The position numbers were made by a program, and so were the translations under genes. A stretch of DNA of 36,208 bases, from assembly GCA_937881755.1 (NCBI GenBank), contig CALGEF010000291.1, positions 1 to 36,208 on the forward strand, read 5' to 3'. Of the stretch, positions 19,187 to 29,382 are shown one piece after another (position 1 is the first letter of the stretch; the number at the start of each line of letters is the position of its first letter). This DNA comes from an uncultured Acidobacteriota bacterium. GTDB lineage: Bacteria > Pseudomonadota > Alphaproteobacteria > Caulobacterales > Hyphomonadaceae. The notes beneath the pieces are model-generated. The model did no database searches and was not told the origin of the DNA. It was given only the letters and a program-made list of their open reading frames with translations.

Positions 19187-22100
19187 ATGACACGTTCCGC
19201 CGCTGCTACCGGGCCTGAGGGCCAGGTTCTTGAACAGTTCCTGCAGGAAGCCGCCGGCGAAGACCTCACCGGTCTCACCGAGGCCGACATCAAGCTGCTC
19301 GGCCAGCAACTCTGGGCCTGGGCGGCGCAAGTTCCGGCCGGCGCGCAGGCCGTCCGTGTGATTGCGCGCGCAGACGGCGCCAAAGGCCCCCTCGGGCGCG
19401 CCGTGATCGAGGCCGCAGGTCCCGACATGCCCTTCCTCGTCGATTCGCTTCTCAACGAATGCGCCGCGCAGGGCCATGAAGTGAAGGCGCTCTTCCACCC
19501 GGTCGTCACCCTCGCCGACGGGCGGATGATCTCCGTCATCCAGATACACACGTCGCTCCTGACGCCCGGCGAGGCGGGCCTCCTCGAGGCCGGCGCCCGC
19601 ACCACGCTCGCCGATGTGCAGCGCGCCGTCTCCGACCACCGCGCCATGCAGGCCCGGATGCGCGCCGAGATGAAACGCCTGTCCGGCCTGCAGCACATCT
19701 CGCCGGTCGAGCGCGACGAAGCCGTCGCCTTTCTCGAATGGCTGCTGAAGGAGCACTATGTGTTCCTCGGCAGCCGCGAATATGATTTCGATACGGACGA
19801 GTCCGGCCGCGTCCTGCCCGCTGAGCCGCTGATGATCGACGGCTCGAACCTCGGCATCCTGCGCGACGAGAACCTCAACGTCCTCTCGCCCGACAGCGAA
19901 CCGCTCGTGCTGACCCAGGAGGTCGGCGATTTTCTCAGCCATCCGGCGCCGCTGATCATCGCCAAGTCGACCCTGCCGAGCCGCGTGCACCGCCGCGTGC
20001 CGTGCGACTATATCGGCATCAAGAAATACGACGCGCAGGGCCGCGTGAACGGCGAAGTCCGCTTCCTCGGCCTGTTCACCGCCGAAGCCTATGACGAGAC
20101 CGCGCGCTCGATCCCGTTCGTGCGCCGCCGCGTGCAGAAGATCATGGCCGCCTCCGGCGCCGCCCCCGGCGGACATACGGAGAAGGCGCTCGCCAACCTG
20201 ATCGAGACCTGGCCGCGCGACGAGCTGTTCCAGACGCGGTCCACGCTGCTCGGCCCGATGATCATGGGCGCGCTGCACCTGATAGGCCGTCCCCGGACGA
20301 AAGTCTTCCTGCGCCGCGACGAGTTCGACCGGTTCGTCACCGCGCTCGTCTTCGTCCCGCGCGAATCCTATGACACTGCCTTGCGCCAGCGCATGGGCGC
20401 CGTGCTCACCGAGGCCTACAAGGGCGAGCTGCGCTCGTTCCAGCCGTACTTCGACTCCGGACCGATGGCGCGCGTTCACTTCGAGATCGGCCTTTCGCCC
20501 GGCCATCCGGAGCCGCACGCGGCCGAGATCGAAAACAAGATCGTCGCGCTCGCCCGCACCTGGGACCAGGGCTTCCGCGACCTGCTCATGAGTTCCGATC
20601 TCACCGGCGGCGACCGGGAAGGGGCCCGTGCCTTTATCGGCGCCTTCAACGCCGCCTACCGCGAAGCCTTCGCGCCGGACGAGGCCCTGCGCGACGTCAC
20701 CAGCATGGCCGCTCTCAGCGCCGGTCGCCCTATGGTCGCGCGCGCCTGTCGCCACGACACCGACGATGCCTCGAAAGTCCGTGTCAAGATCTTCGCGCGC
20801 GACGGCGCCATTGCGCTTTCGCGCTGCGTGCCGGTGTTCGAGAACCTGGGTCTCTTCGTGCAATTCGAAACCGGCTACCCCGTCCGCCCGCCGTTCAAGC
20901 CGGTCGCCGATGCGCCGGACGTCTACTGGGTCCACTCCCTCGCCATGGAATCGGCGGACGGCACGCCGCTGGCGCTGACCAGTCTCGCCCGCGCGCTGGA
21001 AGATGCCTTCATCGCCGTCTGGAGCGGCAAAGCCGACAATGACAGGTTCAACCGTCTCGTGCTCACTGCCGGCGCCTCCTGGCGCGAGGCCGCGCTGATC
21101 CGCGCACTCGCCGCCTACCGCCGCCAGAGCGGCCTCGATCAGCCGCAGGACGTCCAGGAAGCCGCCGTCGCGCGCTATCCGGCCGTCACGCGCCTGATCC
21201 TTGACCTGTTCACCGCCCGCTTTGATCCGCAGGCGCACAAATCCCTCGACGCCCGTACCAAGGCCGGCGCCGAGATCGAAGCGAAGTTCGAGGACGCGAT
21301 GAAAGGCGTCGCGAGCCTCACTGACGATCTCGTCCTGCGCCGCCTGTTCCATCTCGTGCGCGCCCTGCAGCGCACCAACTTCTACCAGACCGGCGAAGAC
21401 GGAGCCGAGCTGTCCTGGATCAGCTTCAAGGTCGCCAGCCGCGAACTCGCTGACCTGCCGGAGCCGAAACCCTTCCGCGAAATCTTCACCTCCAGCCCGA
21501 AAGTCGAAGGCGTCCACCTGCGCTTCGGCCCGGTCGCGCGCGGCGGCCTGCGCTGGTCGGACCGCCCGTCGGATTACCGCACCGAAGTCCTCGGCCTCGT
21601 GAAGGCCCAGCAGGTCAAGAACGCCGTCATCGTGCCGGTCGGTTCCAAAGGCGGCTTCTACCCGAAACAGCTCCCGCCGCGGAACGATTCCGGCTGGTTC
21701 GAAAGCGGCCGTGACGCCTATAAGGAATTCATCACCGCGCTGCTGGGTCTCACCGACAACCTTGTGAAGGGCAAGATCGTGCCCCCGCCGCAGACCGTGG
21801 TCTGGGACGGGGAGGATCCCTATCTCGTGGTCGCCGCCGACAAGGGCACGGCCACCTTCTCCGACACCGCCAACGCCATCAGCCTCGAGAAGGGCCACTG
21901 GCTGGGCGATGCCTTCGCCTCCGGCGGCTCAGCCGGGTATGACCACAAGAAGATGGGCATCACCGCCCGAGGCGCCTGGGAAGCGGTCAAGCGCCACTTC
22001 CGCGAAATGGGCAAGGACATCCAGAAACAGCCCTTCACCGTCATCGGCGTCGGCGACATGTCGGGCGATGTCTTCGGCAATGGTATGCTCCTCTCGCCCG

Positions 22101-23908
22101 AGAACCGTCTCGTTGCCGCCTTCAACCACATGCACATCTTTATTGATCCGTGCCCGGCCAATCCGGCCGCAAGCCTCGCCGAGCGCGCCCGCATGTTCGC
22201 CCTGCCGCGCTCCACCTGGGCGGACTACGATGCCAGGCTCATCTCGCAAGGCGGCGGCATCTTCGAACGCGCCGCCAAGTCGATCCCCCTCTCGGCGGAA
22301 GTGAAAGCCCTCACCGGCCTCGCCAAGGACGCCGTCACGCCGGACGAACTCCTGCACGCCCTCCTGAAAGCCGAAGCTGACCTCCTCTGGTTCGGCGGTA
22401 TCGGCACCTATGTGAAGTCAGCCGCCGAATCCCACGCCGATGTCGGCGACCGCGCCAACGATGCCATCCGCGTCAATGGCCGCGACCTGAAAGCCAGGGT
22501 GATCGGGGAGGGCGCCAACCTCGGCATGACGCAGGCCGGCCGCATCGAATTCGCTCTCGCCGGCGGACGCCTCAATACCGATGCCATCGACAACTCGGCG
22601 GGTGTCGATTCGTCCGACCACGAAGTAAACATCAAGATCCTCGCCGCCGAAGCCATCCGCCTCGGCGACCTGAAGGAGGCCGCCCGCAACGACCTTCTTG
22701 CCTCGATGGCCGACGATGTCGCGGCCCACGTCCTCGCGCACAATTACGACCAGTCGAACGCCCTCACGCTCGCCGCCTCCACCGCCGCCGAAGACCATGA
22801 CGCGTTGGAGCGCGTGATGGTCTATCTCGAGCAGCGCGGCGTGCTGAACCGCGCCCTCGAAGGCCTGCCTTCGACCACCGCCATGCAGGCCCGCAAGGAC
22901 GCCGGCCAGCCGCTCAAACGGCCCGAAGCTGCCGTGCTGCTCGCCTGGTCGAAAATCGTCCTGTTCGACGATCTCGTCGCCTCGGACCTGCCGGACGATC
23001 CCTGGCTGGCGCCGGTGCTGAAGGCCTATTTCCCGTCGCCCATCGACGGTTTCGAAAAGGCGATGAAAGGCCACCGCCTCCGCCGCGAGATCATCGCCAC
23101 CGTCATCGCCAACCGCACGCTGGATTTCTGCGGCCCGGCCGCGCTGCTGCGCCTGCGCGAGCTCACCGGTGCTGAGCCAGCCGAAGCCGTCCGCGCTCTG
23201 GAGGCCGCCCGCGAAGTGCTCGACCTTGCCGGCTTCCGCCGCGAAGTCTTCTCCCTCGACACACACGTCGCCGCCGATCTGCAGACGCAGCTTCAGCAGG
23301 AAGCCGTCCACGCCGCCAGCGAAGCCGCCGCCTGGTTCATCCGCGCCGCCGCCGGCAAGACCATCGGCGACGCCGTCAGGCAGACCCATGCCCCGCTCAA
23401 CGAACTCAAGATGGCGCTCGCCGATGTCCAGACGGACTTCCCGGCCTCCCGGATCGAGCGCGATGCCCGTGCCTTCATCAAGCGCGGCGCCCCCGAAGCG
23501 CTTGCCCATTGGGCTGCCGCGATGAGCTACTTTGCGCAGGGCCTCGATATCGTCGCGGTCTCGCAGCAGGCAAAAAAGAAGGTGCCGGAAACCGCCGCCG
23601 CCTTCTACGCCATCGGCGATGCCTTGCGGCTCGACCGGCTGCGCGCCTCCGCCCGCGAAGGCCTGATCAAGGCCCCCTACTGGGACCGCGTCGCCGGCCG
23701 CCGCCTGATCTCCGAACTCGTCCGCCTGCAGGCCTCCGCCACAGACGAGGCGCTCCGCTCCGGCGGCGCCGATGCCTGGCTCGAGGCCCGCGGTGACGCC
23801 CGCCGACAGGTGATCAGTACGCTGACGGCCCTTGGCAAGGACCGCGCCTGGTCCTTCGCCAAGTTCGCCCTGTCGACCGATGCTGTCCGCCAGTTCATGG
23901 GCCGCTGA
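19187..23908 (+). CDS. gdhB: NAD-specific glutamate dehydrogenase, large (about 170-180 kDa) class
   Basis: 1573 aa; GPVARGGLRWSDRPSDYRTEVLGLVKAQQVKNAVIVPVGSKGGFYPKQLP and GVGDMSGDVFGNGMLLSPENRLVAAFNHMHIFIDP are hallmarks of the family. Confidence 0.97.
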   Translation: MTRSAAATGPEGQVLEQFLQEAAGEDLTGLTEADIKLLGQQLWAWAAQVPAGAQAVRVIARADGAKGPLGRAVIEAAGPDMPFLVDSLLNECAAQGHEVKALFHPVVTLADGRMISVIQIHTSLLTPGEAGLLEAGARTTLADVQRAVSDHRAMQARMRAEMKRLSGLQHISPVERDEAVAFLEWLLKEHYVFLGSREYDFDTDESGRVLPAEPLMIDGSNLGILRDENLNVLSPDSEPLVLTQEVGDFLSHPAPLIIAKSTLPSRVHRRVPCDYIGIKKYDAQGRVNGEVRFLGLFTAEAYDETARSIPFVRRRVQKIMAASGAAPGGHTEKALANLIETWPRDELFQTRSTLLGPMIMGALHLIGRPRTKVFLRRDEFDRFVTALVFVPRESYDTALRQRMGAVLTEAYKGELRSFQPYFDSGPMARVHFEIGLSPGHPEPHAAEIENKIVALARTWDQGFRDLLMSSDLTGGDREGARAFIGAFNAAYREAFAPDEALRDVTSMAALSAGRPMVARACRHDTDDASKVRVKIFARDGAIALSRCVPVFENLGLFVQFETGYPVRPPFKPVADAPDVYWVHSLAMESADGTPLALTSLARALEDAFIAVWSGKADNDRFNRLVLTAGASWREAALIRALAAYRRQSGLDQPQDVQEAAVARYPAVTRLILDLFTARFDPQAHKSLDARTKAGAEIEAKFEDAMKGVASLTDDLVLRRLFHLVRALQRTNFYQTGEDGAELSWISFKVASRELADLPEPKPFREIFTSSPKVEGVHLRFGPVARGGLRWSDRPSDYRTEVLGLVKAQQVKNAVIVPVGSKGGFYPKQLPPRNDSGWFESGRDAYKEFITALLGLTDNLVKGKIVPPPQTVVWDGEDPYLVVAADKGTATFSDTANAISLEKGHWLGDAFASGGSAGYDHKKMGITARGAWEAVKRHFREMGKDIQKQPFTVIGVGDMSGDVFGNGMLLSPENRLVAAFNHMHIFIDPCPANPAASLAERARMFALPRSTWADYDARLISQGGGIFERAAKSIPLSAEVKALTGLAKDAVTPDELLHALLKAEADLLWFGGIGTYVKSAAESHADVGDRANDAIRVNGRDLKARVIGEGANLGMTQAGRIEFALAGGRLNTDAIDNSAGVDSSDHEVNIKILAAEAIRLGDLKEAARNDLLASMADDVAAHVLAHNYDQSNALTLAASTAAEDHDALERVMVYLEQRGVLNRALEGLPSTTAMQARKDAGQPLKRPEAAVLLAWSKIVLFDDLVASDLPDDPWLAPVLKAYFPSPIDGFEKAMKGHRLRREIIATVIANRTLDFCGPAALLRLRELTGAEPAEAVRALEAAREVLDLAGFRREVFSLDTHVAADLQTQLQQEAVHAASEAAAWFIRAAAGKTIGDAVRQTHAPLNELKMALADVQTDFPASRIERDARAFIKRGAPEALAHWAAAMSYFAQGLDIVAVSQQAKKKVPETAAAFYAIGDALRLDRLRASAREGLIKAPYWDRVAGRRLISELVRLQASATDEALRSGGADAWLEARGDARRQVISTLTALGKDRAWSFAKFALSTDAVRQFMGR

Positions 23909-23972
23909 GGCGTGTTCAGGACAGGTTCAGGGCCGGGCGGCTTGTCGGCCCGCCAAACAGTGGAGGGGTGAC

Positions 23973-24431
23973 ATGCGAAATCTGATTGCGGTGCTTCTGG
24001 CGATGGCGGCCACCGCCTGCGCGGCTACACCCGCCGCGCTGCCAGCGCCGCTCCCCGCCACTGAAACTGGCGCGCCCCGGCCGCCCCCCTCGTTCCGCTG
24101 GTACCGCACGGGCGAGGCCCTCTTCGCCTACCACCAGGTGCGGGGCGACTGCGACACCCTCGTCCATACCCACGGACGCAACGCCGCCTGGGGCCTCTGG
24201 GAAATGCCGCTCGCCGAAGTGATCGAACACGGAGCCGAGGAGACGGAAGAGGGCACGGCCCTCGTCCGCCTCACCTGCCGCGGCGGCTCGGCCTGCCTGC
24301 GCAAAGGCGCGCTCAGCACCGCCGCCGACCCCCTCAGCGAGCACGCCGTCCCCTTCGCGACGATGGCCCTCGCCCGCCAGTACACCGAAGCGGTCGCCGC
24401 CCTGAAAACCGCCTGCCAGCTCCCGAACTGA
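23973..24431 (+). CDS. hypothetical secreted protein/lipoprotein
   Basis: 152 aa from ATG 23973; signal peptide [22 protein letters not shown] with possible lipobox; four Cys in the remainder. Confidence 0.65.
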   Translation: MRNLIAVLLAMAATACAATPAALPAPLPATETGAPRPPPSFRWYRTGEALFAYHQVRGDCDTLVHTHGRNAAWGLWEMPLAEVIEHGAEETEEGTALVRLTCRGGSACLRKGALSTAADPLSEHAVPFATMALARQYTEAVAALKTACQLPN

Positions 24432-24487
24432 CGCGCGCCGCGCGCGCGCGATTCCCTGCCGCCCCGAAGGCTGCTACCCAGCACCCC

Positions 24488-25612
24488 ATGACCGGCACGC
24501 CTGCCTCCCTCGAAGACACGCTGAAAGCCGCCGCCCGCTCGCTCGGCTTCGACGCCGCCGGCATCGCCCGCGCCGACGAGGCCTGGGAGGCCGGCGCCCG
24601 CCTCGCCGCCTTCGTCGCCGAGGGCCGCCACGGCGGGATGCGCTGGATGGAGGATACCCTTGCCCGCCGCAGCGCCCCCACCGCGATGTGGCCGCAGGCC
24701 CGCTCCGCCCTCGTCGTCGCGATGAACTACGGACCCGATCACAACCCGCTTGACACGCTCGCCGAGCGCGAGACCGGCAACATCTCCGTCTATGCGCGGG
24801 GCAGGGACTATCATGACCTGATCAAGTCCCGCCTCAAGCTGCTCGCGGGGGAGGTTGCCCAGCTGACCGGCGCCGGGGTGAAAGTCTTCGTCGACACCGC
24901 CCCCCTGATGGAAAAGCCGCTCGCCCAGAAGGCTGGCCTCGGCTGGCAGGGCAAGCATACCAACCTCGTCAGCCGCGATCTCGGCTCCTGGTTCTTCCTC
25001 GGCGTGGTCCTTACCAGCGCCGCCCTCGCGCCGGACGCGCCTGAACCCGATCATTGCGGCTCCTGCCGCGCTTGCCTCGACATCTGCCCCACCGCTGCGT
25101 TCCCCGCGCCCTACCAGCTGGATGCCCGCCGCTGCATCTCCTACCTCACGATCGAACACGCCGGCCCCATCCCCCGCGAATTCCGCGCCGCGATGGGCAA
25201 CCGCATCTATGGCTGTGACGATTGTCTTGCCGCCTGTCCCTGGAACAAGTTCGCCGCGAGCGCCTCGGAGGCCGCCCTGTTCGCCCGGGCGGAGCTGAAA
25301 ACACCGGGCCTCGACGAACTCGCCGCCCTCGATGACGCGGCGTTTCGCGAAATCTTCTCCGGCTCCTCGGTCAAGCGCTCCGGCCGGGACCGGTTCGTGC
25401 GCAATGTCGCCGTCGCCATCGGCAATTCCGGCAGCGCCCGGCTCACGGCCAGCTTATTGCCCCTGCTGGACGATGCCTCGCCCCTCGTGCGCGGCGCGGC
25501 CATCTGGGCGCTCGCCCGCCTTGATCGCGCCCGCTTTACCGGGGAAAAGGCGCAGCGCCGCGCCAGCGAACATGATAGAACGGTCATCGAAGAATGGGAT
25601 CTCGGGGCATGA
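24488..25612 (+). CDS. queG: epoxyqueuosine reductase
   Basis: 374 aa; [44 protein letters not shown], 4Fe-4S motifs [16 protein letters not shown] and [14 protein letters not shown]. Confidence 0.96.
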   Translation: MTGTPASLEDTLKAAARSLGFDAAGIARADEAWEAGARLAAFVAEGRHGGMRWMEDTLARRSAPTAMWPQARSALVVAMNYGPDHNPLDTLAERETGNISVYARGRDYHDLIKSRLKLLAGEVAQLTGAGVKVFVDTAPLMEKPLAQKAGLGWQGKHTNLVSRDLGSWFFLGVVLTSAALAPDAPEPDHCGSCRACLDICPTAAFPAPYQLDARRCISYLTIEHAGPIPREFRAAMGNRIYGCDDCLAACPWNKFAASASEAALFARAELKTPGLDELAALDDAAFREIFSGSSVKRSGRDRFVRNVAVAIGNSGSARLTASLLPLLDDASPLVRGAAIWALARLDRARFTGEKAQRRASEHDRTVIEEWDLGA

Positions 25613-26649
25613 GCGAAGGTATGGCCAACACCACCCTTCCGCCGCAAAAGCCGAAGCGCAACCTGCCGCTCTGGCGCCACGTTCTCGTGCGGTTCGTGCA
25701 GGCCGGCATCGCCATCTTCCTGCTCTTCCATCTCTACGCCCTTGTCCTGAGGGTCCTGCCCGCGCCCGGCACCATCCTGATGACCCAGCGCGGAATGCAG
25801 GGCGAAGAGGTCCGGCGCGACTGGACCAGCCTCGACAGGATCTCACCCAATCTCGTCCTCGCCGTCATCGCGTCCGAAGATGCGAAGTTCTGCGAACATG
25901 GCGGCATCGACTGGGACGCCATTGGGAAAGCCCGCGAGTACAACAGGAAGCATGACGGCAGGAAACGCCGCGGCGGCTCGACCATCAGCCAGCAGACGGC
26001 CAAGAATGTCTTCTTCTGGAATGGCGGCGGCATGCCCCGTAAGGCCGGCGAGGCCTGGATGACCTATGTTATCGAAACCGTCTGGGGCAAGCGCCGCATC
26101 ATGGAAGTCTATCTCAACGTTGCTGAATGGGGCGACGGCCTGTTCGGCGCCGAAGCCGCCGCCCAGGCCCGTTTCGGCAAGTCCGCCGCTGATCTCTCGC
26201 AGCTGGAGGCCGCCCGCCTCGCTGCCGTCCTTCCGTCCCCGAACAAATGGAGCGCCGACAAGCCCGGCCCCTATGTAAGGAAGCGCACCGGCTCGATTAT
26301 GTCGCGTATGCGTGTCGTTGCCAATGAAGGCTACGCCGCCTGTGTCCTCGGCGACGATGTCCGTCTGGCCTTGCCGAAGCCCGGGAAAGGCGACGCGCCC
26401 CGTCCCGAGCCCGTCTTCGAAGACCTTCCGGACGCGCCCGACGAAGGCGAAGAGGCTATCGGCACGTCAGCCGAAGCCGAACCCGCGCTGAACGAGAATG
26501 ATGTCCTCAACGACATCCTCAACTCCGCGGATGAAACCTTCAACACCGAACCCCTCGCGGAGCCGGTCCCTGAAGCCCCCGCCGCCGAACCTGCCCCCAT
26601 CGATCCGTCCGCGGACGAAGGCGGCCCGGCGGTCCTGACGCCCGAGTAG
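25609..26649 (+). CDS. mtgA: monofunctional biosynthetic peptidoglycan transglycosylase with extended acidic/Pro-rich tail
   Basis: [21 protein letters not shown]...[18 protein letters not shown]...[48 protein letters not shown] (GT51); ATGA overlap with queG stop. Confidence 0.95.
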   Translation: MSEGMANTTLPPQKPKRNLPLWRHVLVRFVQAGIAIFLLFHLYALVLRVLPAPGTILMTQRGMQGEEVRRDWTSLDRISPNLVLAVIASEDAKFCEHGGIDWDAIGKAREYNRKHDGRKRRGGSTISQQTAKNVFFWNGGGMPRKAGEAWMTYVIETVWGKRRIMEVYLNVAEWGDGLFGAEAAAQARFGKSAADLSQLEAARLAAVLPSPNKWSADKPGPYVRKRTGSIMSRMRVVANEGYAACVLGDDVRLALPKPGKGDAPRPEPVFEDLPDAPDEGEEAIGTSAEAEPALNENDVLNDILNSADETFNTEPLAEPVPEAPAAEPAPIDPSADEGGPAVLTPE

Positions 26650-26663
26650 GTCCGCCGCCCTCT

Positions 26664-26744
26664 TAACATGCGCACGAGCAACAGCTCGTCATCCCGGTTT
26701 CGCCGCAGGCGAAGACCGGGACCCGGACTTAACTGCACATGTTA
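26664..26744. repeat. nested palindromic (REP/MITE-like) intergenic element
   Basis: Outer arms TAACATGCGCA (26664-26674) and TGCACATGTTA (26734-26744), one mismatch; inner GAGCaacaGCTC hairpin and CCCGGTtTCGCCgcaGGCGAagACCGGG palindrome. Confidence 0.55.
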
Positions 26745-27039
26745 CCAATGTCCGCTGCCGCGATAAAGGATGGTGATAATCCGGCAGGGCGTGAGAAAAA
26801 AGAGAAAGTCTGATAAAATTGAGAAATAAACGCCATCACACAGGCACTGCTTGAAACAGTTTGAATCAGGTCGGCGAGGGCACGCACGCGAACTTGCGCC
26901 TGCAAAAACCACCCCGTCCGGAAACAAAAAACCAGTCCCCTCAGGACCTTTTAAAATACTTCCCCGATCCTTCCGCCACACCTCAGTGCACAGAACTGTA
27001 CTCCGTGCATGAATTCAACTCAGAGAAATTCCTAAACCA

Positions 27040-27086
27040 AAGACCCTCACCTCCTGCGGCCAGCCGTCCTGGGAGGTGAGGGTCTT
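27040..27086 (-). terminator. strong terminator hairpin downstream of SDR gene
   Basis: AAGACCCTCACCTCC/GGAGGTGAGGGTCTT 15-bp perfect stem; on the minus strand followed by TGGTTTAGG. Confidence 0.7.
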
Positions 27087-27108
27087 CGCCAGACAAGGCA
27101 AAGCTGTA

Positions 27109-28026
27109 CTAAACCGGATCGTACGGGAAAACGCTCGTCGTCGCGCCCAGACTGAAGAAGCTGCCGCTCATCGCCGGGAAGCAATGGTCGATCAGGGTTT
27201 CCGGCGTCCAGCCCTCAAGCCGCGCCAGAGATTTCACCGGGCGCGGCTGGTCGAACAGGATGACCTCGTTGCCGCGCACGCCGAAGATCTGCCCACTGAC
27301 ATGTGCCGCCGTGTCGGCGCACAGCGCGACACCCAGCTGCGCCACCTGATCGGCCCGCATGCCGTTCTTCATCCGCTCGACCCGCTGCGCGCCGGCTTCA
27401 TCCTTCACCGGGATCGAGGCGATCATCCGTGTCCAGGCAAACGGCGCGATGATGTTGGAGCGCACCTTCTTCGCTGCGCCCTCCATCGCCACCACACGGC
27501 TGAGGCCTGCAATGCCAAGCTTCGCGGCAGCATAGTTCGCCTGGCCGATGTTTCCGATCAGTCCGGACGTGGAGGTGAACAGCACGAACGAGCCGCGCTC
27601 GTTCTCGCGGAAATACTCGATCGCGGCACGCGTCACATTGAAGGAGCCATGCAGGTGAACGTCGATCACGCCCTTCCAGTCCTGCTCGCTCATCTTGTGG
27701 AACATCCCGTCGCGCAGGATGCCGGCCGGGTTGATGATCGCGTCTAGCCGGCCATAGGTGTCCAGCGCCTGCGTCACCATGCCGGCCACGGCGGTATAGT
27801 CCGTCACGCTCTCGGAGTTGGAAACCGCCTCACCGCCCGCCTTGCGGATTTCTGCCGCGACAGCCTCTGCCGGACCGGCCGAGCCTTCCTCATCGCCCTT
27901 CAGGCTGCCGCCGAGGTCGTTGACCACGACTTTTGCGCCTTCGCGCGCCGCCAGCAGGGCGCATTCCTTGCCGATGCCGTTGCCGCCGCCAGTGACCAGC
28001 ACCACTTTTCCGTCCAGAACGCCCAT
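27109..28026 (-). CDS. SDR family NAD(P)-dependent oxidoreductase
   Basis: MGVLDGKVVLVTGGGNGIGKECALLAAREGAKVVVNDLGG..., NYAAAKLGIAGLSRVVAMEGA; start trimmed to ATG 28026. Confidence 0.93.
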   Translation of the reverse strand: MGVLDGKVVLVTGGGNGIGKECALLAAREGAKVVVNDLGGSLKGDEEGSAGPAEAVAAEIRKAGGEAVSNSESVTDYTAVAGMVTQALDTYGRLDAIINPAGILRDGMFHKMSEQDWKGVIDVHLHGSFNVTRAAIEYFRENERGSFVLFTSTSGLIGNIGQANYAAAKLGIAGLSRVVAMEGAAKKVRSNIIAPFAWTRMIASIPVKDEAGAQRVERMKNGMRADQVAQLGVALCADTAAHVSGQIFGVRGNEVILFDQPRPVKSLARLEGWTPETLIDHCFPAMSGSFFSLGATTSVFPYDPV

Positions 28027-28154
28027 GGTTTTTCTCCCTCTAGTCTCGCTTTTGTTTCGGGCCGGGACACTATCGCCCCCGCGACGCGCTGCAAGGGCAG
28101 GGCGGGCGAAAATCAGGGTTTGAATTGCCGCGCCGCGCGCGCTAGCTAGCCGCC

Positions 28155-28805
28155 ATGACACGCATCTTCCAAGCCATCATCTGGGATTTCGGCGGGGTTT
28201 TCACCTCCTCGCCCTTCGAGGCCTTCAACCGGTACGAGGCCGCCTCCGGCCTGCCGGTGGATTTCATCCGCACCGTCAATTCCGTTAATCCCCTTGAGAA
28301 CGCATGGGCGAAACTGGAGCAGTCGCATGTTGACGCCGACGGGTTCGACGAACTGTTCCGGATCGAGGCAAAGGCGCTCGGCCATGATGTCCGCGGCCGC
28401 GACATCCTCGGCCTCCTCTCGGGCAATCTGCGCCCCCGCGTCGTCCACGCGCTGAGGGTCTGCAAGACGAAAGGCAAGGTGGGCTGCATCACCAACAACG
28501 CCCCCATCGGCAAGGGCGCTTCGATGACGCAGGACGATGCCAAGGCGAAGGAACTCGCCGCCGTCTTCGACCAGTTCGACCACCTCATTGAAAGTTCCAA
28601 GCTCGGCATCCGCAAGCCCGATCCCCGCATTTATGCGCTGATGTGCGAAGCGCTCGATGTCGATCCCAAAGCCTGCGTCTATCTCGATGACCTCGGCATC
28701 AACCTGAAGCCCGCCCGCGACATGGGCATGGCCACCATCAAGGTCACCGGCGAAGAACAGCTCCTCACCGATCTGGAAGCCGTGACCGGCTATGCGCTTC
28801 GCTAG
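28155..28805 (+). CDS. HAD-IA family hydrolase
   Basis: IIWDFGGVFTSSPFEAFNRYE..., GCITNNAPIGKG, SSKLGIRKPDPRIYALMCEALDVDPKACVYLDDLGINLKPARDMG. Confidence 0.92.
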   Translation: MTRIFQAIIWDFGGVFTSSPFEAFNRYEAASGLPVDFIRTVNSVNPLENAWAKLEQSHVDADGFDELFRIEAKALGHDVRGRDILGLLSGNLRPRVVHALRVCKTKGKVGCITNNAPIGKGASMTQDDAKAKELAAVFDQFDHLIESSKLGIRKPDPRIYALMCEALDVDPKACVYLDDLGINLKPARDMGMATIKVTGEEQLLTDLEAVTGYALR

Positions 28806-29382
28806 CCTCGCCGCGCTCATGGTTGCAGGGCTGCTGCCTGGCTGTTCGCAGGCCGGGCCGGAAGTAGTCGTGACCCTGCCGCCTGTACCCGACGAGCGCT
28901 TTACGCAAGTCCCTGCTGAGCCTGCACCCATCGAAGTCAGCAAGGCCGCCGCGAAGACGCGTGACGCGCTGATCCATGAAGCCACAAGGGGATCCCTGCG
29001 CGGCCTCGGCGAAATCGCCGCGCGCAATCCCGGTTTCAAGTCGAACCTCGGCGGCCAGTCGCATGACCGGTTCTGGGACCTCTTGCGCCGCACCGGCGTC
29101 GATCCTAACCGGAAACTCCGTGAACTGTTCGACCAGCCCGCCGGCCTGCGCGAGATCGATGGCCAGCGCTGGTATGTCTGGCCGGACCTCGCCGCGAAGG
29201 ACGCCGCCGATCTGATCCCGGAAAAGCTGACATTTCAGGACCGCCGCCGGCTTGGGGACCTGATCGGCGAGGACGGCATCGCCCGCATCCGCGCCGGCGA
29301 GGGCTATCCCGGCATGCGCACGGCCATTTCGGAAGACGGTACCTGGATTTACTTCGTACTCGGACAAGACGGAGAGGAATGA
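28792..29382 (+). CDS. hypothetical lipoprotein
   Basis: [31 protein letters not shown]..., lipobox LPGC; 196 aa; overlaps HAD stop by 14 bp and phhB start by 4 bp. Confidence 0.75.
   Translation: MRFASLAALMVAGLLPGCSQAGPEVVVTLPPVPDERFTQVPAEPAPIEVSKAAAKTRDALIHEATRGSLRGLGEIAARNPGFKSNLGGQSHDRFWDLLRRTGVDPNRKLRELFDQPAGLREIDGQRWYVWPDLAAKDAADLIPEKLTFQDRRRLGDLIGEDGIARIRAGEGYPGMRTAISEDGTWIYFVLGQDGEE

Noticed and set aside
19169-21898. 909-aa minus-strand ORF antisense to NAD-glutamate dehydrogenase
   Set aside because: Shadow ORF from high-GC codon bias; Arg/Gly/Asp/Ala/His-rich with no recognisable motif, while the + strand encodes a clear full-length GDH.
24428-24460. Alternating CG tract (gcgcgccgcgcgcgcgcg) before queG as possible Z-DNA or regulatory element
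   Set aside because: Short and unremarkable in a high-GC genome; no supporting structure.
26742-26981. 79-aa minus-strand ORF in the AT-rich island
   Set aside because: No recognisable domain and overlaps hairpins; treated as non-coding pending evidence.
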